This document shows positions 9,295 to 17,342 of a stretch of DNA of 64,000 nucleotides, one piece after another; position 1 is the first letter of the stretch; each line of letters opens with the position of its first letter. The position numbers and the translations under genes are program-made. Under the pieces are notes generated by a model. It saw nothing but the letters and a program-made list of their open reading frames with translations. It did no database searches and had not been told where the DNA came from. The DNA is from JAHBNG01 sp039028975 (GTDB lineage: Bacteria > Chloroflexota > Anaerolineae > Caldilineales > Caldilineaceae). The stretch spans positions 96,325-160,324 of the forward strand of contig JBCCHB010000009.1 of the NCBI GenBank assembly GCA_039028975.1, in the 5' to 3' direction.

Positions 9295-9357
9295 GAAAAA
9301 GATTTTCCAACCGCCCCCTGAGCGTGTCGAAGGGTAAGGGCGGAAAATCTTTTTCTT
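9293..9357 (+). terminator. Strong hairpin with embedded REP-like core
   Basis: AAGAAAAAGATTTTCC (9293-9308) pairs with GGAAAATCTTTTTCTT (9342-9357), and inner CCGCCC pairs with GGGCGG. The loop carries CCCCTGAGCGTGTCGAAGGG (9315-9334), close to a repetitive palindrome (CCTGAGCCTGTCGAAGG) found in many bacterial genomes and again here at about 17115. The 3' arm ends in a T-rich run, so it fits a factor-independent terminator between binding protein and permeases. The 476-base gap 8905-9380 contains no gene. Confidence 0.7.
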
Positions 9358-9380
9358 AAAAACTATAGCAACCAAACTTT

Positions 9381-10319
9381 ATGACTGTAGCAGATGCAAC
9401 CCAATCAATTGGAAGCTCGACAGCCGATAGTGTCAAGAAGCCCATGCGGCGGTCAAGACGTGAAGCCATAGCAGCCTACATTTTCCTGTTACCCTGGATT
9501 ATCGGGTTTGTGGTTTTTACGGCAGGACCAATGATTGCCTCGTTTGTTATTAGCCTATTCCGGACTGATTTCCTACAAATTTTTGAGTTTGTTGGCTTCA
9601 AGTGGTATGGCAGCCTTTGGAGAGACACCTTGGTTCATAAGGCTATGTGGAATACGGCGTACTATGCCTTTGTAATGGTCCCCTTTAGCACCATAGTGGC
9701 GCTTCTGATTGCCGTGTTGCTCAATCAGAGCGTGCGGGGGCAAGGCTTCTGGCGTACTGTTTACTACCTCCCTTCAGTGGTTTCGGGCGTTGCTGTAGCC
9801 ATCTTGTGGAAGTGGCTTTACCAGCCCGATATTGGTCTGCTTAACTCGATCTTATGGCGTTTTGGGATTGAAGGCCCGCGCTGGATCTTTAGCCAAGAAT
9901 GGGCCATGCCTTCGGTGATTATTATGGCCTTGTGGGGATCGGGTGGTGCCATGCTCATCTTTCTGGCTGGTCTGCGGGGCATTCCCACAGCACTATATGA
10001 AGCAGCTAAAATCGATGGCGCTGGTGCTATCCGTAGCTTCTTCTCCATCACCATTCCACTCTTAACGCCAACCATCTTCTTCAATGTGGTCCTCAACATC
10101 ATTGCCTCTTGGCAGGTCTTTACCCAGGTCCTCATTATGACGCAAGGCGGGCCAAACAATGCCACCTTAACCATGGTTCTCCATCTGTATAAGACAGGCT
10201 TTAGCTCATTCCAATTTGGCTATGCATCTGCCCAAGCCTGGGGACTCTTTTTGGCCATTATGGTCTTTGTTCTATTTGCTATCCGTAGCTCTAGCTCATG
10301 GGTTCAGTATGAAAGATAG
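9381..10319 (+). CDS. Sugar ABC transporter permease (MalF type)
   Basis: A 312-residue inner-membrane protein with about six helices, from AAYIFLLPWIIGFVVFTAGP near residue 31 to a C-terminal helix LFLAIMVFVLFAI. The cytoplasmic EAA loop, which contacts the ATPase, reads EAAKIDGAGAIRSFFSITIP near residue 212. It is the first of a translationally close pair, three bases before the next permease, and is paired by position with the binding protein at 7492. No strong ribosome site precedes ATG at 9381, which begins just past the terminator-like hairpin. Confidence 0.9.
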   Translation: MTVADATQSIGSSTADSVKKPMRRSRREAIAAYIFLLPWIIGFVVFTAGPMIASFVISLFRTDFLQIFEFVGFKWYGSLWRDTLVHKAMWNTAYYAFVMVPFSTIVALLIAVLLNQSVRGQGFWRTVYYLPSVVSGVAVAILWKWLYQPDIGLLNSILWRFGIEGPRWIFSQEWAMPSVIIMALWGSGGAMLIFLAGLRGIPTALYEAAKIDGAGAIRSFFSITIPLLTPTIFFNVVLNIIASWQVFTQVLIMTQGGPNNATLTMVLHLYKTGFSSFQFGYASAQAWGLFLAIMVFVLFAIRSSSSWVQYER

Positions 10320-10322
10320 ATT

Positions 10323-11252
10323 ATGATCAGTTCAAAGTATCGGGCCAACCCAGACCAACTACTTCTTCAATTTTTGCTCTATGCAACCATTGTCGTGGGT
10401 GGCATCATTTTTGCCATCCCCTTTTATTGGATGATCCGCACGGCAGTCATGCCGCCGTGGCAGATCAACCAATTTCCGCCCCAGTGGATTCCTGCGGGCC
10501 TTTGGTGGGAAAACCTAAGCAACGTCTATAGCTGTTTGGGCGCAGCGTCATGTGAAGTAGAAGCCGAGCCACTGCTCCACTTTGAGAATTTCCGCAAGCC
10601 ATTTGACGGTCCCTTCCCCTTTTCTCGCTGGTTCCTGAATTCTGGGCTTGTGGCCATTCTAAGCGCACTTGGCGTTGTACTCTCTAGCTCGATTGTTGGC
10701 TTTGCCTTTGCCCGTTTACGCTTCCCCTATCGTAATACTTTGTTTATCATCGTCTTGTCAACCATGATGCTGCCAGAACATGTGCGGCTTATTCCTACCT
10801 ACTTGCTCTTTGTCTGGTTAGGTTGGGTTAACACGTTTGCGCCACTGATTCTTCCCAACTGGTTTGCACCAGCCTTTCATGTCTTCCTTATGCGTCAGTT
10901 CTTTATGACGTTGCCTCAAGAGCTGGACGATGCAGCTGAGATTGATGGCTGTGGGTACTTTGGTATCTACTCTAGAATTCATTTGCCCCTTAGTTTACCC
11001 GTCATGGGGGTTTCGGCCATCTATCAGATTACCTTCTCCTGGAATGACTTTCTTCATCCGCTGATCTATTTGCAGGAGGTAAAACTGTACACCGTAGCTG
11101 TGGGACTGCGCCTCTTTGAAGGGTATATGAGTTCCAACATGCAGGATATGATGGCGGCTGCACTAATGGCCGTCTTGCCCACAATTGTCATCTTCTTTGT
11201 GGCCCAGCGATACTTTATCCAGGGTATTGTGATTACAGGCGTAAAGGGATAA
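10323..11252 (+). CDS. Sugar ABC transporter permease (MalG type)
   Basis: A 309-residue inner-membrane subunit with an N-terminal helix (VVGGIIFAIPFYWMI), then helices in the order usual for MalG-type permeases and the EAA loop DDAAEIDGCGYFGIYSRI near residue 201. It starts four bases after the upstream permease stop. It has a longer-than-usual periplasmic insert (about residues 60-100, containing CLGAASCEVEAEP) between helix 1 and helix 2, which may contact the binding protein. It probably forms a heterodimeric channel with the 9381 product. Confidence 0.9.
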   Translation: MISSKYRANPDQLLLQFLLYATIVVGGIIFAIPFYWMIRTAVMPPWQINQFPPQWIPAGLWWENLSNVYSCLGAASCEVEAEPLLHFENFRKPFDGPFPFSRWFLNSGLVAILSALGVVLSSSIVGFAFARLRFPYRNTLFIIVLSTMMLPEHVRLIPTYLLFVWLGWVNTFAPLILPNWFAPAFHVFLMRQFFMTLPQELDDAAEIDGCGYFGIYSRIHLPLSLPVMGVSAIYQITFSWNDFLHPLIYLQEVKLYTVAVGLRLFEGYMSSNMQDMMAAALMAVLPTIVIFFVAQRYFIQGIVITGVKG

Positions 11253-11317
11253 ATCTAGGTAGATTTCACTTCAAACTGAAAAGAAACCGTAACGACCACA
11301 GTATAGATAGGTTGAAT

Positions 11318-11369
11318 TTGTTGTTTATGACCAATGTACGTTATAGTCTGATTGTTAACATTTTGTTAA
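11318..11369 (+). promoter_or_regulatory. Promoter with downstream GTTAACA-type operator
   Basis: TTGTTG (11318-11323), an 18-base spacer and TATAGT (11342-11347) form a plausible promoter. Seven bases downstream lies GTTAACATTTTGTTAA (11354-11369), which differs at one position from 21625-21640 before the family-6 binding protein. Its position near the transcription start suggests a repressor site. The remaining gap also has an AGTTTGA/TCAAACT hairpin (11407-11439). Confidence 0.5.
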
Positions 11370-11484
11370 AGAAAGAGTTAGAAGTCAATAACCTAAATTA
11401 GAAGCGAGTTTGAATCCCTCTGTACGGCGTGCTCAAACTATTCTCTTCTTCCTGCAATACTTTTATCCAAGCTGAAAAACAATA

Positions 11485-12381
11485 ATGCGTAGACTTTCAT
11501 CTGCGTTAGAAGGCTATCTTTACCTTGCACCGACGTTAATTGGGTTGGGTATTTTTGTCTTTTGGCCCATCTATAAATCATTTTCTCTGAGCTTGAATCG
11601 TATCGCTCCATTTGGCAATCAGATGCGTTATGTAGGGCTTGAGACCTACCGCAATTTACTCACTGATTCACAATATTGGGATAGTGTACGGGTTTCGCTA
11701 CTCTTTGTTTTGGGGACTGTTCCCGTCGGGTTGGTTTTGGCTGTGCTCCTTGCAATCGCCCTTGCATATCCCTTGCGCCATCTTTCGTGGCTACATCGTA
11801 CACTTATTTTTGTGCCTATTGTCATCAGCAGCGCGGTTACGGGTGTGCTCTTCAAATGGATCTATCATCCAGTAGTCGGATATCTGAACTACTTCATGGT
11901 CCAATTGGGTCTTTTTGAAAAGATGCAAGATGCGCCGAACTGGCTAGCAACAAAGGATTGGGCCTTGGTTGCGGTTATCATGGCCGTGGTATGGCGACAG
12001 TTGGGCTTCAACGTAATCATTGCTTTGGCGGGTGTGCAAAATATTGATCAAAGCTTTTATGAAGCCGCCCAGGTAGATGGAGCCAATGTTTGGCATCGAA
12101 TTCGGCACATTACGCTACCATTGCTCACCCCCACGCTCTTTTTTCTGTTGGTGATAAATATAATCTTTAGCTTCCAAGCCTTCGGTGAGATTGATGTACT
12201 AACCTCAGGTGGACCGGGTCGTGCAACCCAAACCATGGTTTATGATATCTACTACGATGCCTTCGTGGGAACGCCTATGCGTGGATTGGCGTCGGCCAAG
12301 GCATATTTGCTGGCTGTAATGGTAGTGGTTATGTCCTATATACAGTTCGCAACAGCTCAGAGACAAGTTCACTATCAGTAG
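11485..12381 (+). CDS. Sugar ABC transporter permease (MalF type), second system
   Basis: A 298-residue inner-membrane permease starting LEGYLYLAPTLIGLGIFVFWP. The EAA loop EAAQVDGANVWHRIRHITLP is near residue 192, and GGPGRATQTMVYDIYYDAF is the conserved stretch after it. It is followed 14 bases later by a MalG-type partner and then by a binding protein, so gene order is permease-permease-binding protein, the reverse of the first system. No ATPase gene is adjacent. Confidence 0.9.
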   Translation: MRRLSSALEGYLYLAPTLIGLGIFVFWPIYKSFSLSLNRIAPFGNQMRYVGLETYRNLLTDSQYWDSVRVSLLFVLGTVPVGLVLAVLLAIALAYPLRHLSWLHRTLIFVPIVISSAVTGVLFKWIYHPVVGYLNYFMVQLGLFEKMQDAPNWLATKDWALVAVIMAVVWRQLGFNVIIALAGVQNIDQSFYEAAQVDGANVWHRIRHITLPLLTPTLFFLLVINIIFSFQAFGEIDVLTSGGPGRATQTMVYDIYYDAFVGTPMRGLASAKAYLLAVMVVVMSYIQFATAQRQVHYQ

Positions 12382-12395
12382 GCACGAAAGGGACC

Positions 12396-13277
12396 ATGGC
12401 GACTGCAGATTCGATAACAAACCAATCGACTAGTGGCGGGGAATACAAAGAACGCTTCACTGGGACAGATCTCTTCGTGCATAGTTTGCTGCTCGTGTTG
12501 GGGCTTATGATTGCGCTACCCATCTTTATCGCGTTTTTTACCAGCTTCAAATTACCCCAACATGTGACCTCATTTCCGCCATCGGTTTGGCCTTCTGTAT
12601 GGACGCTGGAAAACTACGTTACAGCGTGGAACAGCACCCCATTTGGTCGTTTTTTAGTCAATAGCCTTGTCCAGTCCGGACTGATCACGCTGGGGCAGAT
12701 CATCTTTAGCATTTTAGCGGCTTATGCGTTTGCAATCTTAATCTTTCCCGGTCGAGATTTGCTCTTCTACATCGTGCTGGGTAGCCTCATGGTCCCGTTC
12801 GAGCTAACCTTTATTCCCAACTTTATTCTAGTTTCTGAATGGAACATGGCCAATTCCTATCAGGGATTGATTGTTCCTTTCATTGCCAGTGCGTTTGGCG
12901 TCTTTATGTTGCGTCAATTTTTCCTCACCGTTCCCAAGGAACTCCATGACGCGTCCAAGATCGATGGCGCGGGAAACTGGCGCTACCTGTGGCAGATCAT
13001 GGTACCGCTAAGTAAGGCGTCTATCGGCGCATTTGCCATCTTTGCCTTTCTCAATGCCTGGAATCAGTATCTTTGGCCACTGGTGATTACCAAAGATTTT
13101 GAGATGCGCACCCTACAGATCGGCATCCGTTTCTTTATGTCTAATTTAGAGCGCGGTCAAGAGTGGGGGCCCGTGATGGCTGGTTCCATGATTGCATTGA
13201 CGCCGGCCCTGATCGCGTTTTTGATTGCCCAGAAGCAATTGGTTCAGGGCATTGCGATGACGGGTCTGAAGGGGTAG
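12396..13277 (+). CDS. Sugar ABC transporter permease (MalG type), second system
   Basis: A 293-residue inner-membrane permease. Its N-terminal helix reads LLLVLGLMIALPIFIAFF, and the EAA loop HDASKIDGAGNWRYLWQIM is near residue 186. It ends with the family's usual LVQGIAMTGLKG. The upstream GAAAGGGACC provides a ribosome site. It pairs with the 11485 product and with the binding protein at 13509. Confidence 0.9.
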   Translation: MATADSITNQSTSGGEYKERFTGTDLFVHSLLLVLGLMIALPIFIAFFTSFKLPQHVTSFPPSVWPSVWTLENYVTAWNSTPFGRFLVNSLVQSGLITLGQIIFSILAAYAFAILIFPGRDLLFYIVLGSLMVPFELTFIPNFILVSEWNMANSYQGLIVPFIASAFGVFMLRQFFLTVPKELHDASKIDGAGNWRYLWQIMVPLSKASIGAFAIFAFLNAWNQYLWPLVITKDFEMRTLQIGIRFFMSNLERGQEWGPVMAGSMIALTPALIAFLIAQKQLVQGIAMTGLKG

Positions 13278-13508
13278 AACTGCAGATTATCAGTAGATCG
13301 CAATGTCACTCTGCGTAAGTTGTTTTCAGTGATTATGGATGCGAATGGTTGTTACTGAGTATCCATACTTGTTTGTTTCCAACATATAGATGGCCCAAAA
13401 AGTTCCGCCCCCTCCTCGCGGAATTTCCCAGAGCGGATTATTCAAGAGTCGGGACAAGACTTTTCGGGCTAAGTATACTATTTTTATTTTTACACAAGGA
13501 GAAAATGA

Positions 13509-14897
13509 ATGAAATCTCGGTTCTCTATTTTTAGTCTGATTATGGTCCTGGCCATGATCGTCTCGGCCTGTGCGGTTCCGGTAGCAGATGCACCAGCGGA
13601 GGGCGACGCGGAAATGGCTAGTGATTCTAGCGATATGGCTATGGCTGGCGACGTGGTAGAGCTTGAATTCTGGCATGCAATGAGTGGCGAATTGGGTGAA
13701 TTAGTCGATGAATTGGTGGCTCGCTTCAACGAGAGCCAAGATGGGATTATGGTCACTGCTACCCATCAAGGTTCCTATGACGATACCTATAATGCACTGC
13801 TGGCAGCCATGGAAACAGGTGGTATTCCCAACATCATCCAGAATTTCGATATTGCCTCCCAGACCATGTTCGACACCGGTCTATTGATTCCCGCTCACCA
13901 GCTTATGGATGCCGATGGCTACGACAGCGACATCTTTATTCCAGCTGTGCGTGATTATTACTCGGATGATCAGGGCATGGTGGCTATGGCCTTCAACAGC
14001 TCCACACCCATCCTCTACTACAATGTGGATATGTTGGCCGAAGCAGGTATCGAGAGCATCGATGGCAGCCTTAGTTTCTCAGAATTTAAAGCCATGTGTG
14101 ATCAGATTCAGGCAGCAGGTGTCTCCGAATATTGCTTCACCTTTGGCCAGGTTGGCTGGTTCTTCGAGCAGACGTTGGCCAACAGCGGTGGCCTCTATTT
14201 TAATGAGAACAATGGCCGTACCGGTCGTGCTACCGAAGCCGTCTTTAACCAAGGTGCTGGTGTTGAGGTCTTCGAGTTCTACACGAGCCTGATTCAAGAA
14301 GGGTATGCACCCAATCTGGCGAGCACTTGGTCTGAGACAGATTCGACCTTCCAGGCAGGTCAAGCCGCGATCATGATCGACTCGACCTCAGACGTGAAGA
14401 TCATCGAGAATAGTGAATTCGCCGTGAGCACTGCCTTTATTCCCCATGCTGATAGCAGCGAACGTAACGGTGTCATCATCGGTGGCGCGGCCCTGTGGCT
14501 TCTCAAGTCCGAGGATGCTGCCCAGAACGACGCGGCTTGGCAATTCATGAAATTTATGGCAGAAGGTCCGCAGCAGATCACTTGGCACACCGGATCAGGC
14601 TACTTCCCTGTCCGCACAGATATCTCTGACGATGCTGAGCTAGTTGATTTCTGGGACCAGAACCCTAATTTTGTCACCGCCATCGAGCAGCTATCTACAA
14701 CCGAAACCATGATCGATGGCAACGTGAACTATGCCGTGCTCGGCGGCCGCGCCGGACCGTTCCCTGCCATTCGTCGCCTAATCGTCGAGGCTTACAGCCG
14801 AGTACTGGATGATGATCTTTCTGCTCAGGAGGCCCTGGACGAAGCTGCAGAAAAGGCAAATGAAGAATTAGCCAACTACAACGCATTTTTTGAATAG
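13509..14897 (+). CDS. Sugar ABC transporter substrate-binding lipoprotein, second system
   Basis: A 462-residue family-1 binding protein. It has a Sec lipoprotein signal (MIVSAC, lipidated Cys near residue 20), an acidic Ala/Ser/Met-rich linker, then VELEFWHAMSGELGELVDELVARFN, typical of glycerol-3-phosphate/sugar-binding proteins, and the late AAQNDAAWQFMKFMAEGPQQ. The start at 13509 has AAGGAG at 13496-13501. It lies 231 bases after its permeases, with its own presumed promoter region and a short TTCCGC/GCGGAA hairpin (13403-13423). The UgpB-like opening could mean a sugar-phosphate ligand, but this is weak evidence. Confidence 0.9.
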   Translation: MKSRFSIFSLIMVLAMIVSACAVPVADAPAEGDAEMASDSSDMAMAGDVVELEFWHAMSGELGELVDELVARFNESQDGIMVTATHQGSYDDTYNALLAAMETGGIPNIIQNFDIASQTMFDTGLLIPAHQLMDADGYDSDIFIPAVRDYYSDDQGMVAMAFNSSTPILYYNVDMLAEAGIESIDGSLSFSEFKAMCDQIQAAGVSEYCFTFGQVGWFFEQTLANSGGLYFNENNGRTGRATEAVFNQGAGVEVFEFYTSLIQEGYAPNLASTWSETDSTFQAGQAAIMIDSTSDVKIIENSEFAVSTAFIPHADSSERNGVIIGGAALWLLKSEDAAQNDAAWQFMKFMAEGPQQITWHTGSGYFPVRTDISDDAELVDFWDQNPNFVTAIEQLSTTETMIDGNVNYAVLGGRAGPFPAIRRLIVEAYSRVLDDDLSAQEALDEAAEKANEELANYNAFFE

Positions 14898-14938
14898 GTA
14901 TGACCAGGATATTGAACAGACAATATAAGTAATCCGCG

Positions 14939-14989
14939 CACAGGTTGCCGATCAGAAGAGTCCGTAGTATAACTGATCGACAACCTGTG
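14939..14989 (+). terminator. Hairpin terminating the second sugar importer
   Basis: CACAGGTTGCCGATCAG (14939-14955) pairs with CTGATCGACAACCTGTG (14973-14989), 17 positions with one G-U. It is followed by TCTTTT and then, at 14997, by the next gene's ATG. The next start is therefore almost flush with the hairpin and lacks a separate ribosome site. Confidence 0.7.
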
Positions 14990-14996
14990 ATCTTTT

Positions 14997-16508
14997 ATGA
15001 TCCAAACGATCCAACAAGCTGTTGTACCCCATGACCAATATCAGATAGAGCTTAAACTCGACTACGAACTACTCAAGGGTAAGAAAACTCATTATCAGGT
15101 CGAGACATATATCTTTGTGCCACGAACCTTGGGAATTAGTAAGGAAACCTATCCTAAGCGTTACTTCTACAATGATCTGCTAAACTACATTCGTTTTAAA
15201 ACACCTACACTTATCCTGCGCGATTTTGACGTTAGCCCTATCTCTCCTATCCAAAGCATTCGAGCAACTATCTCACAACCTGGATGGGTAACCGATCAAA
15301 ACCAAATTCAAACCTTGGTCGGTCAACTTAAGCTCCTCGCGGCTATGCTTAAAAGTGCAATTCGAGAACACATTGATCACCTCCGCAACCAACTCAAATC
15401 CGCACCAGATGGAACAAGCGCATTGTTGATCAAAAACCTCGTTGAAGAATTTTTGTCTAGTACGGCCCAAATTAGCGAGACGTACCGCGGCTTCTATAAT
15501 GATTTCAGCTTACCCAATGTAAATGAGCAAATTCTCACAGGATATACCTTTGCGGATGAGTCGATCAGCGTGCTTATCGAAGAAGGCCTTGTTGAATTGC
15601 TAGAGCTGGTGGATGGGCACCTCAATTCAGATGAGCTGGTTGAATTACATGAAAGACTCTGTTGCCGCGTACGCGAAGAGACCCACTATCGTTGGAGCAA
15701 AGGGTATGAATCCATCCTAGAGATGGATAGCGACAACGAAGCATATGTCTATCGCACCAATATTTTGAAGAAGTACGCCTCCAGCATTCTCTACCTTTCT
15801 ACTGATATGCAACGCGAAGGTCAGCGATTGGAACATATGACGCAAGCTATCGCCGCCGGGATCGCCATGATCTTTGCTACCGCAATCGCCTTCTACTTTC
15901 AGTCGCTCTATGGCAACCTGACTGTGCCATTTTTTGCTGCACTGGTGGTTGGCTATATGTTCAAAGACCGCATTAAAGAGATCGGACGTAGCTTCTTTGC
16001 CAACCAACTTCACAATATCATGCATGATCGGCGCATCGCCATTTACACCCAGGATGAAAAGCACTGCATTGGGGTGCTTAGGGAAAAGATGTCAATTCTG
16101 CCTGAGGATGATCTACCCCGCCGAATCCGTGAGGCCCGAAATTGTGACCGCTTTGTCCAGATGGAAAACGATGGAGCCGGTGAAACTGTTATCCGCTATA
16201 CCAAAGATATCGTTCTGTACGCGGATGCTATCCGCAATCTCGTTGGCGAGACCTCCAAGGTTACAGCCATCAACGATATTATCCGGTACGACATACGCTC
16301 ACTGCTCTCCAAGATGGATAACCCAATGCAGGAGCGCCTCATGCTACAACAGGATAAACTTGTTTCCGTCGCCACCCATAAGGTTTACCATGTCAACCTC
16401 ATCACTAAATATGCTTCACATACGCCAGAGAAAGACAAAACCTACCGACGCCATCGGCTAATCTTAAATCGGTCAGGGATAAAGCGCATTGAGCCAGTCT
16501 CATTATAG
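14997..16508 (+). CDS. Conserved hypothetical protein with two central membrane helices
   Basis: A 503-residue protein of no family I can name. The first 270 residues are soluble and rich in charged helices. Residues about 283-325 contain two hydrophobic segments (AIAAGIAMIFATAIAFYF and VPFFAALVVGYMF) forming a hairpin, and the remainder is again soluble, with many Arg and Asp residues. There is no signal peptide and no recognised catalytic motif. The ATG follows a hairpin by seven bases and has no visible ribosome site. The next gene, a P-loop kinase, starts about 40 bases downstream and is probably co-transcribed. The pair sits between two sugar-transport operons. Confidence 0.75.
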   Translation: MIQTIQQAVVPHDQYQIELKLDYELLKGKKTHYQVETYIFVPRTLGISKETYPKRYFYNDLLNYIRFKTPTLILRDFDVSPISPIQSIRATISQPGWVTDQNQIQTLVGQLKLLAAMLKSAIREHIDHLRNQLKSAPDGTSALLIKNLVEEFLSSTAQISETYRGFYNDFSLPNVNEQILTGYTFADESISVLIEEGLVELLELVDGHLNSDELVELHERLCCRVREETHYRWSKGYESILEMDSDNEAYVYRTNILKKYASSILYLSTDMQREGQRLEHMTQAIAAGIAMIFATAIAFYFQSLYGNLTVPFFAALVVGYMFKDRIKEIGRSFFANQLHNIMHDRRIAIYTQDEKHCIGVLREKMSILPEDDLPRRIREARNCDRFVQMENDGAGETVIRYTKDIVLYADAIRNLVGETSKVTAINDIIRYDIRSLLSKMDNPMQERLMLQQDKLVSVATHKVYHVNLITKYASHTPEKDKTYRRHRLILNRSGIKRIEPVSL

Positions 16509-16546
16509 AGGAAACAGGATAGAGGAGACACAGAACCTTTTTGCGC

Positions 16547-17086
16547 ATGAAGAAAATAGTCTTAACGGGTGGTGCCTGTTCAGGAAAAACCACGATGATC
16601 AATCGACTACAGATTTTAGGCTATCCTACTGTACCCGAAACCGCAATCGAGATTATCCAGGCAAATCCCGAACTGCGGGCAATTGATCAGTTTGCCTTTC
16701 AGACGTTAGTGGTCAATAAACAGATCGAACGGGAAGAAGCCATCCAATCAAACGGGAAGCAATTTATATTCCTGGACAGAAGCCTGATCGATTCTCTCGC
16801 CTACTGCACCCTACGCCATATTCCCCACCCACCGGGACTTGACGAGGCATGCCATGCGACGGATTATCATGCTATCTTTGTGCTCGAAACGTTGAGTAAT
16901 TTCGATCCGCGCGCCGACACTGGCCGCACCAGCACCGCAGAAACTTCGCGCCAGACTTACGATCTATTGCTCCAAGCCTATAAGACCTATGGATACGCAG
17001 TCACCCATGTTCCAGATTGGCCAGTAGAAAAGCGGATCGAGTTCATTTTGAGTACTTTAGACGTCGTTATACAGCGGTCGTTTTGA
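16547..17086 (+). CDS. Small P-loop ATPase/kinase (AAA_28, NadR-like)
   Basis: A 179-residue cytoplasmic protein opening KKIVLTGGACSGKTTMINRL, where GGACSGKTT is Walker A (about residues 7-15). It then has PETAIEII and FIFLDRSLIDSLAYC, the DR-S arrangement of NadR- and thymidylate-kinase-like nucleoside or nucleotide kinases. The substrate is unknown. ATG at 16547 fits the family start; a TTG two codons earlier is also possible, and GAGGAG is 14-20 bases upstream of these. The last residues (IQRSF) and the stop codon are supplied by the interspersed repeat that begins at 17067, so the original C terminus may have been changed by repeat insertion. Confidence 0.75.
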   Translation: MKKIVLTGGACSGKTTMINRLQILGYPTVPETAIEIIQANPELRAIDQFAFQTLVVNKQIEREEAIQSNGKQFIFLDRSLIDSLAYCTLRHIPHPPGLDEACHATDYHAIFVLETLSNFDPRADTGRTSTAETSRQTYDLLLQAYKTYGYAVTHVPDWPVEKRIEFILSTLDVVIQRSF

Positions 17087-17243
17087 AAACAGCTGTTTTC
17101 CGAAGTAAGCGTTCAGCCCCCTGAGCCTGTCGAAGGGGCGACCGGCTTCGATAAGCTCAGCCTACATGGGGAGAGTGAACGGTTACTTTCCGAAGCCCTA
17201 GCAGAGACGCCAAACACCTGTTTTCAAACGGAGCTGCGTATAA
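17067..17243 (+). repeat. Interspersed palindromic repeat, copy B, interrupted by a REP-like block
   Basis: The outer ends TTATACAGC (17067-17075) and GCTGCGTATAA (17233-17243) are near-complementary, and TTTTGAAAACAGCTG and CACCTGTTTTCAAA form the inner stem. Compared with copies at 29187 and 58654, about 85 extra bases lie in the middle. That insert includes CCCCTGAGCCTGTCGAAGGG and GCTTCGATAAGCTCAGC, matching the REP-like core at 9315. It looks like one repeat nested in another. It also provides the stop codon of the preceding gene. Confidence 0.75.
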
Positions 17244-17342
17244 CTAGAGCGTGGAATCGTAAGCAGTCCTTGGTGCTGGATTTTACATGGCATAGTGTCA
17301 GCGCTGTACCCCACATTCATCTAACCACTTAAGGAGAATATC

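Noticed and set aside
9293..9357. Possible insertion-sequence end
   Set aside because: It is a symmetric stem with a REP-like loop and T-rich tail; no transposase or partner end lies nearby.
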